A DNA stretch of 13,636 bases. Origin: Chloroflexota bacterium (lineage in GTDB: Bacteria; Chloroflexota; Dehalococcoidia; JACQGW01). The notes beneath the pieces are model-generated. The model did not search any database. It saw nothing but the letters and a program-made list of their open reading frames with translations, and had not been told where the DNA came from. Each line of letters begins with the position of its first letter. Position 1 is the first letter of the stretch. This document shows positions 1 through 5,883 of this stretch, in pieces. The translations under genes and the position numbers were made by a program. Location of the stretch: NCBI GenBank assembly GCA_016199325.1, contig JACQGW010000261.1:1-13636 (forward strand), given 5' to 3'.

Positions 1-28
1 GACGCGGAGGCCGCGGAGCGCGGACTGT

Positions 29-113
29 CCGAGCCGCGAACGGAAGTGAGCCGTCCTCCGGCGCAGGCGCGGACCGCGCGCCGGGGAACGGCTCACTCAC
101 GTTCGCGGCTCGG
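29..113. repeat. Large imperfect inverted repeat (potential cruciform or hairpin)
   Basis: Outer arms 31-54 and 88-111 are reverse complements at 22 of 24 positions; the pairing extends outward by CC/GG to 29 and 113. A second, inner stem CCGGCGC (58-64) pairs with GCGCCGG (78-84), so the whole unit folds into one long two-part hairpin. It lies about 70 bases past the stop codon of the NRAMP gene. Neither side has a T-run, so it is not a classic intrinsic terminator, although it could slow transcription. The arm core starts GAGCCGCGAACG and resembles another element at 1771-1794, which suggests a dispersed palindromic repeat. The structure is read directly; its role is inference. Confidence 0.75.
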
Positions 114-129
114 TTCGGTGGCCCCCACT

Positions 130-159
130 TTGGCGTCTTGGCGTCTTGGCGTCTTGGCG
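130..159. repeat. 8-bp tandem repeat, TTGGCGTC, about 3.7 copies
   Basis: TTGGCGTC is repeated exactly at 130-137, 138-145 and 146-153, followed by a partial copy TTGGCG at 154-159. It sits 23 bases beyond the NRAMP stop codon on the non-coding side. The unit is not a multiple of three and no reading frame with a credible start uses it. It could be a slippage-prone intergenic microrepeat; no function is evident. Confidence 0.85.
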
Positions 160-182
160 GTTCGGCCTCTGTCGAAGCTGCG

Positions 183-1511
183 CTAGTCGCGCAGGATACC
201 GAGTGTCGAGAGGGCGGGCAGCGTGAGGTAGGCAAGGCCGGCGAGGCTGACGATGGCGGCAGTCGCCCAGCCGATGGCGGCGACCCAGGCGGGGATCCGC
301 CGGTCGCCCATGACGTCGGGCGAGCGCGCGAGCAGCAGAAGCATCGCCAGCAAGACCGGCGTGCCGAGCCCGCCGATGATACCGGCCAGGAAGAGCAGCC
401 GGATCGGTTCGATGCCAAACAGGGCCATGCCGGCGCCGACGCCAAGGCTGGCGAGCATCGCCCCGTAGAACGGCCCGGTTTCCCGGCGGACGCGCTCGCT
501 GAGTCCGGCCTTCCACCCGAAGGCGTCGCTGAGGACGTAGGCGTTGGTCGCCGCCAGCACCGGCACGGCCAGGACCGCGCTGGCGAGGAGTCCGATGGCA
601 AAGAGGTGGCCGGCGTGTGGGCCGGCGATCGGGACGAGCGCCTGGGCAGCGTCCTGCACCGTCTCGACAGATTGGCCGCGGACGCCCAGCGTCGCCCCGG
701 TGGTGACGACGATGAACCAGAAGATCAGGACGGTGACGGCGATACCGACTGCGGCGTCGAGCTCGACCTGTCGCAGTCTGGAGGGCAGGTGCCGCTCCTC
801 CTGCTCCTCGATCGTCTCCCAGAAGTAGACGTAGCTCGTTAGCGTCGTGCCCAGCAGGGCCAGTGCGCCAGCGATGAACGATCGCGTTGGCGAGAACGTC
901 GGTATGAAGGTGTGCCGCAGGACGTCGAGCCAGTCGGGCTGCGCCAGGATCGCGGCGCCGACGTACGCCAGGAAGACCACCGCGACGTAGCGCAGGCACC
1001 GCTGGACCTCGTCGTAGCTGCCGAGGACGAGCATGAGCCCGATGGCGGCGGCCAGGGGTGCGACGAACACCTGCCAGGGGAGTCCGGTCAACAGGCTCAG
1101 CGCCGCCGCACCGCCTTCCAGATCGGCGCCGATGGTGAACACGCCGACGCCCAACAGGAGACCCATCGCGACCATCGCCCAGAAGTGCCCGAACTGGCGG
1201 CGGATGACCCGTTCCAGGCTCTGGCGGGTGACGAGCCCAACGCGGGCGCTGATGACCTGGATGGTCGCCAGCATGGGCAGCACGAGCAGCACGAGCCAGG
1301 TCAGCGAGTAGACGGTCGAGGCTCCGATGACGGCCAGGGTGGCGACGCTCGTCGGATCGTTGTCGCTGGCGCCAGCGACCATCCCCGGTCCGAGAAAGCG
1401 GAGGATGCCGCGCCGTGGCGGCCGGGGTGGGGAGGCCGCCGGTAGCAGCCGCAGGTACGGCGGCCGCTCCCGCGAGTCCGAACCGGCGGCACGTTCGGGG
1501 CGTGGTCGCAT
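183..1511 (-). CDS. NRAMP-family divalent metal ion transporter, non-canonical motif variant
   Basis: 442-residue inner-membrane protein, predicted to import a divalent metal ion by proton-coupled transport. After a charged, proline-rich N-terminal tail (about 1-35) it shows a run of roughly ten to eleven hydrophobic segments to residue 438. Segment 1 carries the NRAMP signature region GPGMVAGASDNDPTS (41-55), where the usual DPGN is DPTS. The segment-6 region (218-235, LLGTTLTSYVYFWETIEE) lacks the Met-Pro-His motif whose Met binds Mn/Fe in canonical NRAMPs. Residues such as GWKAGLSER (332-340) fit the family's later loops. The ATG is preceded by a purine-rich GGTGAGGA at short spacing, just below a 12-bp palindrome. 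The gene appears monocistronic. Family assignment is firm; the ion is not, and Mg2+ or another hard cation is possible. Confidence 0.9.
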   Translation of the reverse strand: MRPRPERAAGSDSRERPPYLRLLPAASPPRPPRRGILRFLGPGMVAGASDNDPTSVATLAVIGASTVYSLTWLVLLVLPMLATIQVISARVGLVTRQSLERVIRRQFGHFWAMVAMGLLLGVGVFTIGADLEGGAAALSLLTGLPWQVFVAPLAAAIGLMLVLGSYDEVQRCLRYVAVVFLAYVGAAILAQPDWLDVLRHTFIPTFSPTRSFIAGALALLGTTLTSYVYFWETIEEQEERHLPSRLRQVELDAAVGIAVTVLIFWFIVVTTGATLGVRGQSVETVQDAAQALVPIAGPHAGHLFAIGLLASAVLAVPVLAATNAYVLSDAFGWKAGLSERVRRETGPFYGAMLASLGVGAGMALFGIEPIRLLFLAGIIGGLGTPVLLAMLLLLARSPDVMGDRRIPAWVAAIGWATAAIVSLAGLAYLTLPALSTLGILRD

Positions 1512-1524
1512 GAGTCCTCACCCT

Positions 1525-1536
1525 CACGAGCTCGTG
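1525..1536. promoter_or_regulatory. 12-bp perfect palindrome upstream of the NRAMP ribosome site
   Basis: CACGAGCTCGTG reads identically on both strands and lies 14-25 bases before the NRAMP start codon, touching the purine-rich ribosome-binding stretch. It could be an operator for a metal sensor, or an RNA stem that masks the ribosome site. No family-specific operator match is claimed; in GC-rich DNA a 12-bp palindrome can also be chance. Confidence 0.35.
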
Positions 1537-1610
1537 GCAGTTGAGCGGAGAACCAGGAGATACCGCAGGATTGGGACCAGGCTTCTTGCGGCGCGGCACG
1601 GAGCTGCAAA

Positions 1611-1638
1611 CGGATTCGGGGCACGGATTACCCGGATT
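1611..1638. repeat. Three spaced CGGATT repeats
   Basis: CGGATT occurs at 1611-1616, 1624-1629 and 1633-1638; the first and third are both followed by CG. It lies in the non-coding stretch upstream of the NRAMP gene. It resembles the other intergenic microrepeats of this window in style but not in sequence. No function can be read from it. Confidence 0.6.
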
Positions 1639-1701
1639 CGTGGCGAGAGTTGACAGCCAGCGACCAGCCGGCTCGGCTCCGTAGCGCGGGTGGCTTGTCC
1701 C

Positions 1702-1730
1702 CCGCCGTTCCCCATGCTCAGGGAAGGCGG
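1702..1730. repeat. GC-rich hairpin, 10-bp stem with one bulged base
   Basis: CCGCC (1702-1706) and TTCCC (1708-1712), separated by a bulged G, pair with GGGAA (1721-1725) and GGCGG (1726-1730) around an 8-base loop. A competing stem, GCGGG (1686-1690) with CCCGC (1701-1705), shares its left arm. There is no T-run on either side, so a Rho-independent terminator is not supported. It lies between the NRAMP start and the TrpB2 stop. Confidence 0.6.
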
Positions 1731-1770
1731 TCTGTCACCGGGGAGGCGGCAGGGGCGCGGACCCGGAACC

Positions 1771-1836
1771 GAGCCGCGCGCGTAAGCGAGCGTTCCCCGT
1801 CGCACAGCACGGGCCGTAGCGACTTGCGGGGGAACG
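1771..1836. repeat. GAGCCGCG-type element followed by an imperfect hairpin
   Basis: Bases 1771-1794 match the left arm of the 29-113 inverted repeat at about 18 of 24 positions, sharing the GAGCCGCG head and the AAG-GAGC middle. Directly after it CGTTCCCC (1791-1798) pairs with GGGGAACG (1829-1836), and inside that GTCGC (1799-1803) pairs with GCGAC (1819-1823). The repeated presence of this motif in non-coding DNA suggests a dispersed intergenic element. That is inference from one window. Confidence 0.5.
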
Positions 1837-1955
1837 GCGTCGGCTCCTGTTCCTCCGCAGCGGAGAACGGGCGCTGGCTTTCGACCGGATTCGAATCGTC
1901 GGCGCCCCCCTCGGTCCCCACGAGCTCCCAGAAGCTCCGACCAGTTCCCCCCGTC

Positions 1956-3323
1956 CTACACCTTGGGCAGCGTCTCGAGGGCGGCGGCGACGAGCTCCTG
2001 GGGGTAGGCGTAGTCTTCGAGCTTGCCGGTCAAGTACGCGTCGTAGGCGGCGAGGTCGAGGAAGCCGTGGCCGCTCAGGTTGAAGACGATCACCTGCCGC
2101 TCGCCGGCCTCACGACAGCGGAGCGCCTCGTCGACGACGACGCGAACGGCATGGGCTGATTCGGGCGCCGGGATGATCCCTTCGGTGCGAGCGAACTGGA
2201 TCGCGCTGTCGAAGACCGCCGTCTGCGGCACCGCGACGGCCTCGATGATGCCCTGATCCAGCAGGAGACTGACGAGGGGGGCCATGCCGTGGTAGCGGAG
2301 GCCGCCGGCGTGGATGCCGGCCGGCACGAAGGTGTGGCCGAGGGTGTGCATCTTCACCAGCGGCGTCATGCCGGCCGTATCGCCGAAGTCGTAGGCGTAG
2401 ACGCCTTTGGTCAGGCTCGGGCATGCTTCCGGCTCGACGGCGATCAGTCGCGTCTGCCGACCGGCCGACAGCTTCTCTCGGACGAACGGGAACGCCAGCC
2501 CGGCGAAGTTGCTGCCGCCGCCCGTGCAGCCGATGACGACGTCCGGGTAGTCGCCGGCCTTTTCGAGCTGTTTCATCGTTTCCTGGCCGATGACGGTCTG
2601 GTGCAGGAGCACATGGTTGAGGACGCTGCCCAGCGAGTACTTGGTATCCTCCCGGGTGGCGGCATCTTCGACGGCCTCGCTGATGGCGATGCCGAGACTG
2701 CCCGGCGAATCCGGGTCCCCGGCCAGAATGGCGCGGCCGGCCTGGGTGTCGGTGCTCGGACTGGCGACGACCGAGGCGCCCCAGGTCTCCATCATGACCC
2801 GCCGGTACGGCTTCTGGAAGTAGCTCACCTTGACCATGTAGACCTTGCACTCGATGCCGAAGAACCGGCAGGCCATCGCCAGCGCCGATCCCCACTGCCC
2901 GGCGCCGGTCTCAGTGGCGATCCGGCGGGTGCCCTCTTGCTTGTTGTAGTAGGCCTGGGCGACGGCGGTGTTCGGCTTGTGGCTGCCGGCCGGGCTGACG
3001 CCCTCGTACTTGTAATAGATGCGGGCCGGTGTGTCGAGCGCTCGCTCGAGCCGACGGGCCCGATAGAGCGGAGTGGGGCGCCACAGGCGATAGACATCCT
3101 GGATCTCGTCCGGGATCTCGATGTAGCGCTGGGTCGAGACCTCCTGTTTGATCAGCTCGATGGGAAAGAGCGGCGCCAGATCGGCCGGGCCGACCGGCTG
3201 GCCGGTGCCCGGATGGAGAACCGGCGGCGGCGGCACCGGTAGATCGGCCAGCAGGTTATACCAGGATGTGGGCATCTCCTGCTCGTCAAGCAGGATCTTG
3301 GTCTCGCGTCCAGTGGTGACCAT
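1956..3323 (-). CDS. trpB2: TrpB2-type tryptophan synthase beta-chain-like protein (PLP enzyme)
   Basis: 455-residue cytosolic PLP enzyme of the fold-type II TrpB-related (TrpB2) family, which joins indole and L-serine to tryptophan. Visible are the Schiff-base lysine K116 in GSHKPN, the catalytic glutamate E138 in [10 protein letters not shown], and the phosphate-binding loop GCTGGGSN (265-272). The long N-terminal extension before [12 protein letters not shown] (82-93) and the overall length exceed the usual ~400 residues of TrpB1 and fit TrpB2. The frame stays open much further upstream, but the ATG at 3323 is chosen because AAGGAGG lies about 9-10 bases before it and a good promoter ends just upstream. 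No trpA or other trp gene is adjacent, so an indole-salvage role is likely. Family is firm; exact substrate is inferred. Confidence 0.93.
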   Translation of the reverse strand: MVTTGRETKILLDEQEMPTSWYNLLADLPVPPPPVLHPGTGQPVGPADLAPLFPIELIKQEVSTQRYIEIPDEIQDVYRLWRPTPLYRARRLERALDTPARIYYKYEGVSPAGSHKPNTAVAQAYYNKQEGTRRIATETGAGQWGSALAMACRFFGIECKVYMVKVSYFQKPYRRVMMETWGASVVASPSTDTQAGRAILAGDPDSPGSLGIAISEAVEDAATREDTKYSLGSVLNHVLLHQTVIGQETMKQLEKAGDYPDVVIGCTGGGSNFAGLAFPFVREKLSAGRQTRLIAVEPEACPSLTKGVYAYDFGDTAGMTPLVKMHTLGHTFVPAGIHAGGLRYHGMAPLVSLLLDQGIIEAVAVPQTAVFDSAIQFARTEGIIPAPESAHAVRVVVDEALRCREAGERQVIVFNLSGHGFLDLAAYDAYLTGKLEDYAYPQELVAAALETLPKV

Positions 3324-3349
3324 CGCTCGGTTGCCTCCTTCTGGTTCGT

Positions 3350-3365
3350 CGACGCGCGCGCGTCG
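3350..3365. promoter_or_regulatory. 16-bp perfect palindrome in the trpB2 leader
   Basis: CGACGCGCGCGCGTCG is a perfect palindrome located between the predicted trpB2 transcription start (about 3369) and the ribosome-binding site. As DNA it could be an operator just past the start site; as RNA it would form a stem in the 5' leader. The alternating CG core is also a Z-DNA-prone sequence. Its role is speculative. Confidence 0.4.
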
Positions 3366-3375
3366 TAGTGGGCGT

Positions 3376-3403
3376 ATCATAGCAGGTCCGGGGCGCCGGT
3401 CAA
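3376..3403 (-). promoter_or_regulatory. Predicted sigma70-type promoter for trpB2
   Basis: On the minus strand TTGACC (3403-3398) and TATGAT (3381-3376) are separated by 16 bases; each hexamer matches the housekeeping consensus at 5 of 6 positions. Transcription would begin near 3369 and give a leader of about 45 bases containing the 16-bp palindrome and the AAGGAGG ribosome site. Confidence 0.6.
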
Positions 3404-3465
3404 GGACTGCTTGCCGCTCGATTGCCTGGGAAGCGGCGTGATGCACGCCGCGTTGGCTGGTGCTA

Positions 3466-3494
3466 TTGACGTCCGGGGCGGGGCCGGCTACAAT
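3466..3494 (+). promoter_or_regulatory. Predicted sigma70-type promoter for the zinc-ribbon/HTH genes
   Basis: TTGACG (3466-3471) and TACAAT (3489-3494) are 17 bases apart, the ideal spacing, with each hexamer at 5 of 6 consensus positions. Transcription would begin about 3500-3502, leaving a 5' leader of about 53 bases before the GTG at 3554. It is divergent from the trpB2 promoter about 65 bases away. Confidence 0.65.
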
Positions 3495-3507
3495 ACGAGT
3501 CGTCAGG

Positions 3508-3525
3508 CTGCCAGTTCGCTGGCAG
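3508..3525 (+). promoter_or_regulatory. Leader hairpin with a UUCG loop
   Basis: CTGCCAG (3508-3514), TTCG (3515-3518), CTGGCAG (3519-3525) form a perfect 7-bp stem with a four-base loop. It begins about 8 bases after the predicted transcription start and ends about 14 bases before the GAGGTGA ribosome site (3540-3546). It could stabilise the mRNA 5' end or affect translation. The closing pair is G-C rather than the extra-stable C-G. Confidence 0.55.
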
Positions 3526-3553
3526 GAGACCAGCAACCTGAGGTGATACGCCC

Positions 3554-3835
3554 GTGTGGGCTTCTGAGATCCCGTACCTGTGTCCGCGCTGTCAGCGGAG
3601 CTACCGGCGCCCCTGGGCAGGCTATCCCCACCCGTGTCCGGCCTGTGGAACCGAGCTGATTCCGGCCGTGGCGGAGGGGGCCGACTACGTGCCCCGCCAT
3701 TTCGAGGCAGCCGTCTGCCGACAATGCGGGAAGACCTTTTACCTGCCGCCAACGGCCCATGAGGACTACCCGCCCCGTGGGATCGACCCCGAACGGTGTC
3801 TGGCCTGTCAGCCCATCGCCGCCCGCTCCGGCTGA
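3554..3835 (+). CDS. Small zinc-ribbon protein with four CxxC knuckles
   Basis: 93-residue soluble protein with four Cys pairs: C10-x2-C13, C28-x2-C31, C55-x2-C58 and C82-x2-C85. The first two pairs form one compact zinc ribbon. The second half (about 46-87), with [10 protein letters not shown], then E-x-Y and PERCLACQ, matches my memory of the 'probable zinc-ribbon' (zf-trcl) type. It therefore likely holds two Zn2+ ions. It starts with GTG, supported by GAGGTGA (3540-3546) 7 bases upstream and by the promoter and leader before it. The helix-turn-helix gene follows 44 bases later on the same strand, so the two probably share a transcript. Binding partner (nucleic acid or protein) is unknown. 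Confidence 0.82.
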   Translation: MWASEIPYLCPRCQRSYRRPWAGYPHPCPACGTELIPAVAEGADYVPRHFEAAVCRQCGKTFYLPPTAHEDYPPRGIDPERCLACQPIAARSG

Positions 3836-3879
3836 GCCGGCGGCGACGGGGCAACTCTGGTGAAAGTGGGTACTGACCG

Positions 3880-4365
3880 ATGAGCTTTGCAACCTGGCTC
3901 CAGCAGCAGATGCATGTGCGCAACCTCTCTGCGGCCGAGCTTGCTGAGCGGGCCGGTGTCAGCGAGCAGACCGTCAACCGCTGGCGGTCGGGCCGGACGG
4001 TTCCCCTTCGGCTCTTCCACCCCGACCTGGCGAAGGCGCTCAATCTCTCCATGGACGAGATCGCGGCTGCCATCGGCACCGAGACCGGGGCCGCCGAACC
4101 CACGCTCCCGCAGCCAGCACCTTCGACCACGGTCCCGCGCGCGACCGGCGACGAGTTCTCCGTCTGGCTGGATGCCGAGATGGCCCGCCGCGGCTTGACC
4201 AAGCGCGAGCTTGCCCAGAAGGTCGGGCTGACCTATGCGGCGGTCTACCGCTGGTTCAGCCGACAGCGTAGTGCGCCGAGCGAGACGACCTGCCGCCAGC
4301 TCGCCCGGGTGCTGGACCTGCCGGAGGCCGAGGTGCTGGCGAAGGCCGGCTGGGAGAACCCCTGA
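3880..4365 (+). CDS. Transcriptional regulator with two tandem XRE-type HTH domains
   Basis: 161-residue protein made of an internal duplication. Repeat 1 (about 1-65) contains [20 protein letters not shown] (16-35); repeat 2 (about 92-157) contains [20 protein letters not shown] (106-125). Both start F-x-x-WL and end in the same leucine-rich helix ([13 protein letters not shown] and [13 protein letters not shown]). A flexible Ala/Pro/Thr linker (about 68-91) joins them. Two lambda-repressor-like domains in one chain suggest that a monomer could read a two-half-site operator. No ligand or protease domain is present. The ATG at 3880 has only a weak purine-rich site upstream, so translation may depend on the zinc-ribbon gene 44 bases before it. 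It ends 10 bases short of the convergent gene. Function as a DNA-binding protein is well supported; targets are unknown. Confidence 0.87.
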   Translation: MSFATWLQQQMHVRNLSAAELAERAGVSEQTVNRWRSGRTVPLRLFHPDLAKALNLSMDEIAAAIGTETGAAEPTLPQPAPSTTVPRATGDEFSVWLDAEMARRGLTKRELAQKVGLTYAAVYRWFSRQRSAPSETTCRQLARVLDLPEAEVLAKAGWENP

Positions 4366-4375
4366 CCGACCTCGA

Positions 4376-4600
4376 TCAGAGGATCGTGACAATCCCGCGC
4401 TCGGCGGTGCAACGACGGTCGAGCCCGTCTTCGATCGCCTCGTACAGCTCTCGACTGATCAGGCCGACCCGAAGCGCCTCCATCAGGGCTTCGGCGTAGT
4501 CCTCGCATTCGTCGGCCGTCAGCTCCTCGATCTGCCGACGTCCGCTCAGCAGGTGCTCTACGTGCGCGAGCAACACCTCTGCGCTGTTCGTCGTGCTCAT
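4376..4600 (-). CDS. Small conserved-looking hypothetical protein, coupled to the upstream kinase-like gene
   Basis: 74 residues from the ATG at 4600. No family recognised. It is acidic in the middle (EELTADECEDYAEALMEAL) and predicted largely helical, with two Cys and no membrane segment. Two start codons compete: the ATG at 4606 overlaps the upstream stop as ATGA but directly abuts the AGGAGG motif, whereas the ATG at 4600 lies 6 bases after AGGAGG and is the better start. Either way the gene follows the phosphotransferase-like gene with essentially no gap, so translational coupling is likely. It could be a partner or regulatory subunit of that protein. It converges with the HTH gene, the two stops being 10 bases apart. 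Confidence 0.6.
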   Translation of the reverse strand: MSTTNSAEVLLAHVEHLLSGRRQIEELTADECEDYAEALMEALRVGLISRELYEAIEDGLDRRCTAERGIVTIL

Positions 4601-4602
4601 CG

Positions 4603-5694
4603 TCATCCTCCTGCGCTTCTTCCCGACCCGACGCCGCGACAGCCGGCACCCGCTGGCGGACCTCCAGCGAGCGCTGCCAGCGAGCGGCGCATGACGGCAG
4701 CGTAGCGTTCCGCCAGCTCGAAGTACGCGCCGGCACGGTGCAGCAGCTCCGGTGCCGCACCAACTTGAGCCAGCCGCAGGCTGATCACCTTGCCCCGAAC
4801 CACGGCGCGCTGGCAGCGGTAGAAGTCGAGCAGCTCCGGTATCTCGGCGTCGCCGCTTGCCGCCACGTAGGCGTCGACGAAGCAGCGAGCCAGGTCGGGC
4901 CGTCCGGCCGCTTCGAGCTCCATCGCCATGAAGGCGACCTCGGCCGCGACGTCGGCGACGCGCAGGCGCCGACTGAACTCGACACCGTCGAAGACGATCG
5001 GCTGTGCTTCCAGGCAGACGTTCTCCGGCCGCAGATCGCCGTGACCTTCCCGGACCCGGCCCGTGGCCGCGCGAGCGGCAAGACGGTCTGAAGCGGCCTC
5101 CAGGAACTCCTGAGTGGCCGAGGCAACGGCGCGATAGCGCGCTGCGGAGATGGTTCGACCGACAAACTGCTCGACCTCAGCCAGATTCTGGCGGGCAACC
5201 CGGGCGACCATCGCCGGTGCGCCCTCCGCCGGGACGGCCGGCTCGACCGCGGCGTGGAAACGGGCGATCAGCTCCGCCAGTGCGCCGAGGTGGTGCGCCT
5301 CGACGAGACCGGCGGCGAGCATGCGGTCCATCATCCGGTCTGCCGGCAGTCGCCGCATCTGAACGGCATAGTCCCGGACGCGGCCGGCGCCTCCGATCCG
5401 CAGCCGACCGCGCTGCTCGACGATCGGGACCACGCCGAGATAGACGTCGGGCGCCAGCCGGCGATTGAGCCGGACCTCCTCGTGGGAGTAGAACCGGCGG
5501 GACGCCAGGCTCGTGTAGTCGAGGAAGCCCATGTCCACCGCCTTCTTGACCTTGTAGGCGTGCGGACCGGCCAGGAACACGATAGAGATGTGCGTCTGGA
5601 CGACGACGATCGGGCCGGCCGGATGCGGATAGGCCGCTGGATCGCTGAGCGCCAGGAGAATGTCGGGCGATCTCCGTCGATCGAGCGTGTTCAA
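4603..5694 (-). CDS. Phosphotransferase-fold protein (COG2187-like, aminoglycoside phosphotransferase superfamily)
   Basis: 363-residue protein resembling the kinase-like half of COG2187 proteins. Evidence: AYKVKKAVDMGFLDYTSL (46-63) with candidate ATP-binding lysines, the catalytic loop HGDLRPENV (218-226; D220 and N225), and the metal-binding aspartate D236 in VFDGVEF, followed by RVADVAAEVAFMAMEL. In many bacteria this domain is fused to a P-loop ATPase (COG0645); here the chain ends after the kinase fold in a Gly-rich tail, with no Walker motif. The start is TTG at 5694, backed by GAGGGA 6 bases upstream; the nearby ATG is out of frame. It is read with the small gene 4376-4600. The phosphorylated substrate is unknown and antibiotic resistance should not be assumed. 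Confidence 0.82.
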   Translation of the reverse strand: MNTLDRRRSPDILLALSDPAAYPHPAGPIVVVQTHISIVFLAGPHAYKVKKAVDMGFLDYTSLASRRFYSHEEVRLNRRLAPDVYLGVVPIVEQRGRLRIGGAGRVRDYAVQMRRLPADRMMDRMLAAGLVEAHHLGALAELIARFHAAVEPAVPAEGAPAMVARVARQNLAEVEQFVGRTISAARYRAVASATQEFLEAASDRLAARAATGRVREGHGDLRPENVCLEAQPIVFDGVEFSRRLRVADVAAEVAFMAMELEAAGRPDLARCFVDAYVAASGDAEIPELLDFYRCQRAVVRGKVISLRLAQVGAAPELLHRAGAYFELAERYAAVMRRSLAALAGGPPAGAGCRGVGSGRSAGG

Positions 5695-5757
5695 TGCAGA
5701 TCCCTCGCAGCTCCCTCACCCATAGTCTCGCGCCGAAAGGTTGCAGGCAACGTTAAC

Positions 5758-5775
5758 GTGTGAAGTTGATCACAC
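5758..5775. promoter_or_regulatory. CRP/FNR-family operator-like palindrome
   Basis: GTGTGAAGTTGATCACAC has perfect 6-base half sites (GTGTGA/TCACAC) around 6 bases and contains the canonical TGTGA-N6-TCACA of CRP sites. It lies in the AT-rich divergent region between the phosphotransferase-like gene (minus) and the sigma factor (plus). A second 10-bp palindrome ACGTTAACGT (5750-5759) overlaps its left edge. It could govern either gene. The sequence match is direct; binding by a CRP-like protein is inferred. Confidence 0.6.
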
Positions 5776-5795
5776 CCGACACTCTTTACATTTTG

Positions 5796-5838
5796 TTGAT
5801 ACATTTACACCCGGCTGCTAACACTCTTGTTTTAGAAT
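5796..5838 (+). promoter_or_regulatory. Candidate promoter region for the sigma factor gene
   Basis: This is an AT-rich tract in an otherwise GC-rich window. TTGATA (5796-5801) is a good -35; 17 bases later TAACAC (5819-5824) is a poor -10. A better -10, TAGAAT (5833-5838), has no -35 at normal spacing and might be an activator-dependent promoter. With a start near 5830 the CRP-like site would be centred about 64 bases upstream, near the position usual for class I activation. The exact promoter is unresolved. Confidence 0.35.
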
Positions 5839-5883
5839 CGGTTCAGAGCGTAGCCAGAGACCGGGCAGTCAGGGGGTGCAGAG

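Larger units (their letters stand above)
1512..1955. other. Non-coding stretch (444 bases) rich in hairpins and short repeats
   Basis: No credible gene is seen here: open frames crossing it are arginine/proline-rich, lack ribosome sites and run antisense into neighbours. It holds a palindrome near the NRAMP start, CGGATT triplicated at 1611-1638, several GC-rich hairpins between 1686 and 1870, and a copy of the GAGCCGCG element. It must contain the NRAMP promoter on the minus strand and any terminator of the TrpB2 transcript, but I could not identify a convincing -10/-35 pair or a T-tailed hairpin. Confidence 0.7.

Noticed and set aside
29..113. Inverted repeat considered as a Rho-independent terminator for the NRAMP gene
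   Set aside because: No T-run follows either arm and it lies about 70 bases past the stop, so a repeat element explains it better.
130..159. Tandem repeat considered as a CRISPR remnant
   Set aside because: Units are 8 bases with no spacers and no cas genes nearby.
138..842. Plus-strand 234-codon frame opposite the NRAMP gene
   Set aside because: Asp/Gly/Arg-rich antisense shadow with no recognisable domain; the opposite strand holds a convincing transporter.
97..1599. Long minus-strand frame of 500 codons over the NRAMP gene
   Set aside because: Arg/Pro/Gly-rich, low in hydrophobic structure, and out of frame with the clear membrane protein on the same strand; a high-GC shadow frame.
1650..1655. 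Consensus TTGACA on the plus strand
   Set aside because: No -10 hexamer at 16-18 bases downstream and no plus-strand gene follows.
1524..1805. 93-codon minus-strand frame in the non-coding stretch
   Set aside because: It translates the repeat and hairpin DNA, including the GAGCCGCG element, has no ribosome site, and overlaps the NRAMP upstream region.
3324..4202. Open extension of the trpB2 frame by 293 codons upstream
   Set aside because: It runs antisense through the zinc-ribbon and HTH genes and across two promoters; the internal ATG at 3323 has AAGGAGG and fits the family length.
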